Made by a program: the position numbers and the translations under genes
Notes under the pieces: generated by a model
The model's input: only the letters and a program-made list of their open reading frames with translations
Database searches by the model: none
What the model was told of the DNA's origin: nothing
Shown here: in pieces, positions 31,104 to 33,034 of the stretch
Layout: the number at the start of each line of letters is the position of its first letter
Numbering within the stretch: the first letter of the stretch is position 1
Assembly (NCBI GenBank): GCA_029936315.1
Contig: JAPYTD010000010.1
Span: 1-33,034 of the forward strand
Reading direction: 5' to 3'
DNA from: Planctomycetota bacterium
GTDB lineage: Bacteria > Planctomycetota > UBA1135 > UBA2386
DNA length: 33,034 nt

Positions 31104-32947
31104 TGCAAACGACTCGGTCGGCTTCGCCCACCCGCCCTCTGGTGCTCGCGGCATTGCTCGCGATGTCGGTGGGTTCTCTGCTGGCGCAGCAAGCACCGCA
31201 GGGACAGCCAGGTAAGCAACAGCTCAAGCAAATGCTGTTGCCACAGGCAGTCGTGTTGCCGGTCGGGGACCGTTCGATCGACATCGATGGTTCGCTGATC
31301 GATTGGCCCAAGTTACCGGCCATGCTACTGAATGATCCGCGGCAGTTGTCTGGGACACGGCATGGTGCGTGGTACGGGCGCGCCGATGCGAGTGCGGTTG
31401 TGTTCATGATGTGGGGGGAAGAAGGGCTCTACATCGCGTGCACGGCGCTCGACCAATGGCACCGCGCCCTCGATGAAAACACCCTGCTGCTGACGGAGAT
31501 CCCCGCAGCCGATTCGCTGGTGTTGTCGTTCGACCCCGAGCGCAATACGCGTTCGAACGGACCTGACCCGGGTCGTCGCGATGACCGCGAGTTTTGGTTA
31601 GCCGATGAGAAGGCGCGTGAAGTCGTGCAGTGGGATCGCCTGCGGGGTGCAGCGCGCGTGTTGCCCGAGCCGGCTCGCATGGTTGTGCTGCACGACAAGG
31701 AGCAGGGCATCACGACCTATGAAGCGTTGATCCCGTGGCCGGAGATTCTGCCCCCGGGCAAGCAGCCGCAGGTCGGCAAGTGCATCGACCTGCAGATGAT
31801 CCTTAACGACTTCGATGAGATCACCGACGCGATGCCGCAGACGCGCATCGGATGGACGTTTGGCATGGGGCCGGTCGTTGACCCTGGCCTACTCGGCACC
31901 ATCCAGTTGGTTGGTAACGACGCGCCGATGCGCGGCATCATGCCGGACTTCCCCCCCAAACCGGGTGCTACCGAAGAGGCCGCGAAGCCGCGCGAGTACT
32001 GGCGGCTGCTAAGTGCGCAATTCATCCAGAACCCGCCAGTTGTCTACGCCGGCACGCTGACTCCGTCGGAGACCGGCGGCATGAAGCGGCTTAAGGCACT
32101 CGAGCGGCTTGAACAGCATTACAGTCGCATGCCGCGCGTCGACAACCTCGAGATCCTCCAGCGAGTGCATCGCCGCATGACCCGCGAGATCGCTGGTCTA
32201 ACCGCGCGCGGCCTGCCGTTTTGGTGGCGCGAACGCACGCACGCGATCTCGAAGCAGGCAGAGGATCTCGTTCCGGCTGGGTCGCTTCGTCTCTTCCGGT
32301 TGCCGATGGGCGGTTGGGTTGTTCGCACCGCGCGGAGGAGCTTCATGATCGATCCGTCCGGAGCGGACGTGGAGCAGTGGCTGTGGGGTGCCGCACAGAT
32401 GTGTGTGCTGACCCAGCCCTTGGCGATGAATCGCCGCAACGATCAGTTGTTGCTCCGCATGTTCACGGCTGAACCGGTGCATCCGGTGATGGCCCACATC
32501 GTGTTCCACTTGCCCATGATCGCGATGGAAAAGATGCCGCTGGTGCAGGTGGGGGAGTCTTATGGCGAAAAGACGGGCACCACCGTGCGCAGCATCGGCA
32601 AGCCGCGACGCGATGGCTCGGTGCCGTATGATCTTGGCTATCGCATCAAGACTATCGGTTGCCCGGACCTGATCATTGTTGGTCCGACGACCAAGGTAGA
32701 AGACGTTGAAGAGAAGTCTTGTGGCGTGATGATCGCGTCGTCGCGCAATCTCGGTGTCGTTGAGATCGCGAAGAAGCTGAAGCCGGGCATCATTCTGTTT
32801 GACGATGGCTTCTTGCCGGATACGGATGCCGGGTTGCGGCGGGTCACGCTCCACCATCTGCATCAGTTGCAGCGAGCCTTGTTGCCGTTCAAGTCCGTAG
32901 TGCTCGCGCCGGGTGAGTCCTGGACGGTGGAACGCCAAGGCAAGTAG
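31100..32947 (+). CDS. Secreted protein with CBM9-like domain and possible degenerate metallo-beta-lactamase domain
   Basis: A 615-residue exported protein with a signal peptide (residues 1-29, ending SLLAQ). Residues about 50-280 resemble the CBM9/DOMON-like sugar-binding fold (SIDIDGSLIDWPKLPAMLLN, LDQWHRALDENTLLL, DREFWLADEKAREV, ITTYEALIPWPEILPPGKQP, LQMILNDFDEITDAM). The last 220 residues (GGWVVRTARRSFMIDPSG, then CVLTQPLAMNRRNDQLLLRM, GSVPYDLGYRIKTIG, DLIIVGPTT) follow the strand order of metallo-beta-lactamase folds. However, the HxHxDH metal motif is missing: T438 is followed by QPLAMNRRND. An enzyme activity is therefore unlikely; a binding role is possible. Two ATGs exist (31100, 31103); the first overlaps the previous stop. 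Confidence 0.6.
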   Translation: MMQTTRSASPTRPLVLAALLAMSVGSLLAQQAPQGQPGKQQLKQMLLPQAVVLPVGDRSIDIDGSLIDWPKLPAMLLNDPRQLSGTRHGAWYGRADASAVVFMMWGEEGLYIACTALDQWHRALDENTLLLTEIPAADSLVLSFDPERNTRSNGPDPGRRDDREFWLADEKAREVVQWDRLRGAARVLPEPARMVVLHDKEQGITTYEALIPWPEILPPGKQPQVGKCIDLQMILNDFDEITDAMPQTRIGWTFGMGPVVDPGLLGTIQLVGNDAPMRGIMPDFPPKPGATEEAAKPREYWRLLSAQFIQNPPVVYAGTLTPSETGGMKRLKALERLEQHYSRMPRVDNLEILQRVHRRMTREIAGLTARGLPFWWRERTHAISKQAEDLVPAGSLRLFRLPMGGWVVRTARRSFMIDPSGADVEQWLWGAAQMCVLTQPLAMNRRNDQLLLRMFTAEPVHPVMAHIVFHLPMIAMEKMPLVQVGESYGEKTGTTVRSIGKPRRDGSVPYDLGYRIKTIGCPDLIIVGPTTKVEDVEEKSCGVMIASSRNLGVVEIAKKLKPGIILFDDGFLPDTDAGLRRVTLHHLHQLQRALLPFKSVVLAPGESWTVERQGK

Positions 32948-32984
32948 TCACGCTGCGCAAATCGCCGCCCGGATCACTCAGCTT

Positions 32985-33021
32985 GCTAACCCCGAGCGGT
33001 TAGCTTGCTAGCCCAGCAAGC
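32985..33021. terminator. Two adjacent hairpins after the last gene
   Basis: GCTAACC (32985-32991) pairs with GGTTAGC (32998-33004), and GCTTGCT (33003-33009) pairs with AGCAAGC (33015-33021). The two 7-base stems overlap by two bases. A second GCTTGCT at 32981-32987 could also pair with 33015-33021, so alternative structures compete. No T-tract follows. They lie 37 bases after the final gene's stop and may terminate its transcript. Confidence 0.35.
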
Positions 33022-33034
33022 CGCGCCAGTGCGG

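Overview
The window is a gene-dense bacterial chromosome segment (roughly 60-65% G+C by eye) from a diderm bacterium. It carries LPS/KDO genes (kdsD, kdsC, an LptC/LptA-like bridge protein, LptD), an MCE/Mla lipid transporter, a Tat subunit, outer-membrane beta-barrels and a GyrB with the long insert of Gram-negative type. Several traits suggest a member of the Planctomycetota: a signal peptidase I with a large beta-rich insert before the last catalytic box, a secreted protein with a CBM9-like domain, a DUF4922-type HIT-like protein, and multi-domain fusions. This assignment is an inference from gene content, not a computed placement. No rRNA, tRNA, CRISPR array, insertion sequence or prophage was recognised.

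Layout. 1-4085 (+): the replication block dnaN, dciA (DUF721), gyrB, without recF at its usual place. 4086-7904 (+): a short intergenic iterated motif, a two-MCE-domain protein ending in a degenerate trypsin-like domain, an ABC ATPase fused to an MlaE permease, and a stand-alone MshEN-like protein. 7928-8745 (-): a TatA/B-type protein translationally coupled to a DUF2007-like protein. 8822-13421 (+): a radical SAM/SPASM protein with a C-terminal beta module, an EttA-like ABC-F ATPase and a DUF481 outer-membrane barrel. 13434-20622 (-): the operon kdsD, kdsC, a giant LptC/LptA-like protein, lptD, mostly joined by stop/start overlaps. 20623-21014: a gap with a possible gene remnant. 21015-21806 (-): the HIT-like DUF4922-type protein. 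21950-25730 (+): fmt, rsmB, a small membrane-anchored protein and a TIM-barrel isomerase-like protein; then a small Cys-rich protein (25808-26068). 26065-27717 (-): an Hpt phosphotransfer protein and a LeuA/NifV-type acyltransferase. 27962-32947 (+): aspartate kinase, signal peptidase I, a CPBP-type membrane protease and a large secreted protein; the last three are joined by ATGA overlaps.

How they work together. The most distinctive theme is the cell envelope. The window has one likely phospholipid transporter (MCE plus fused MlaFE) and most of an LPS export line (KDO synthesis, bridge protein, outer-membrane translocon), both built from unusual fusions. The LPS export ATPase LptB and permeases LptF/G are not here and must be encoded elsewhere. 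A second theme is protein export and membrane proteolysis (Tat, signal peptidase, CPBP protease). The rest is housekeeping: replication, translation initiation and ribosome maturation, and amino-acid biosynthesis.

The strongest candidates for something undescribed are the MCE protein with a catalytically dead HtrA-like domain beside a one-piece MlaFE transporter, the roughly 1000-residue LPS bridge protein paired with an LptD that lacks the usual C-terminal cysteines, and the coupled signal peptidase / CPBP protease / secreted degenerate metallo-beta-lactamase-like protein set.
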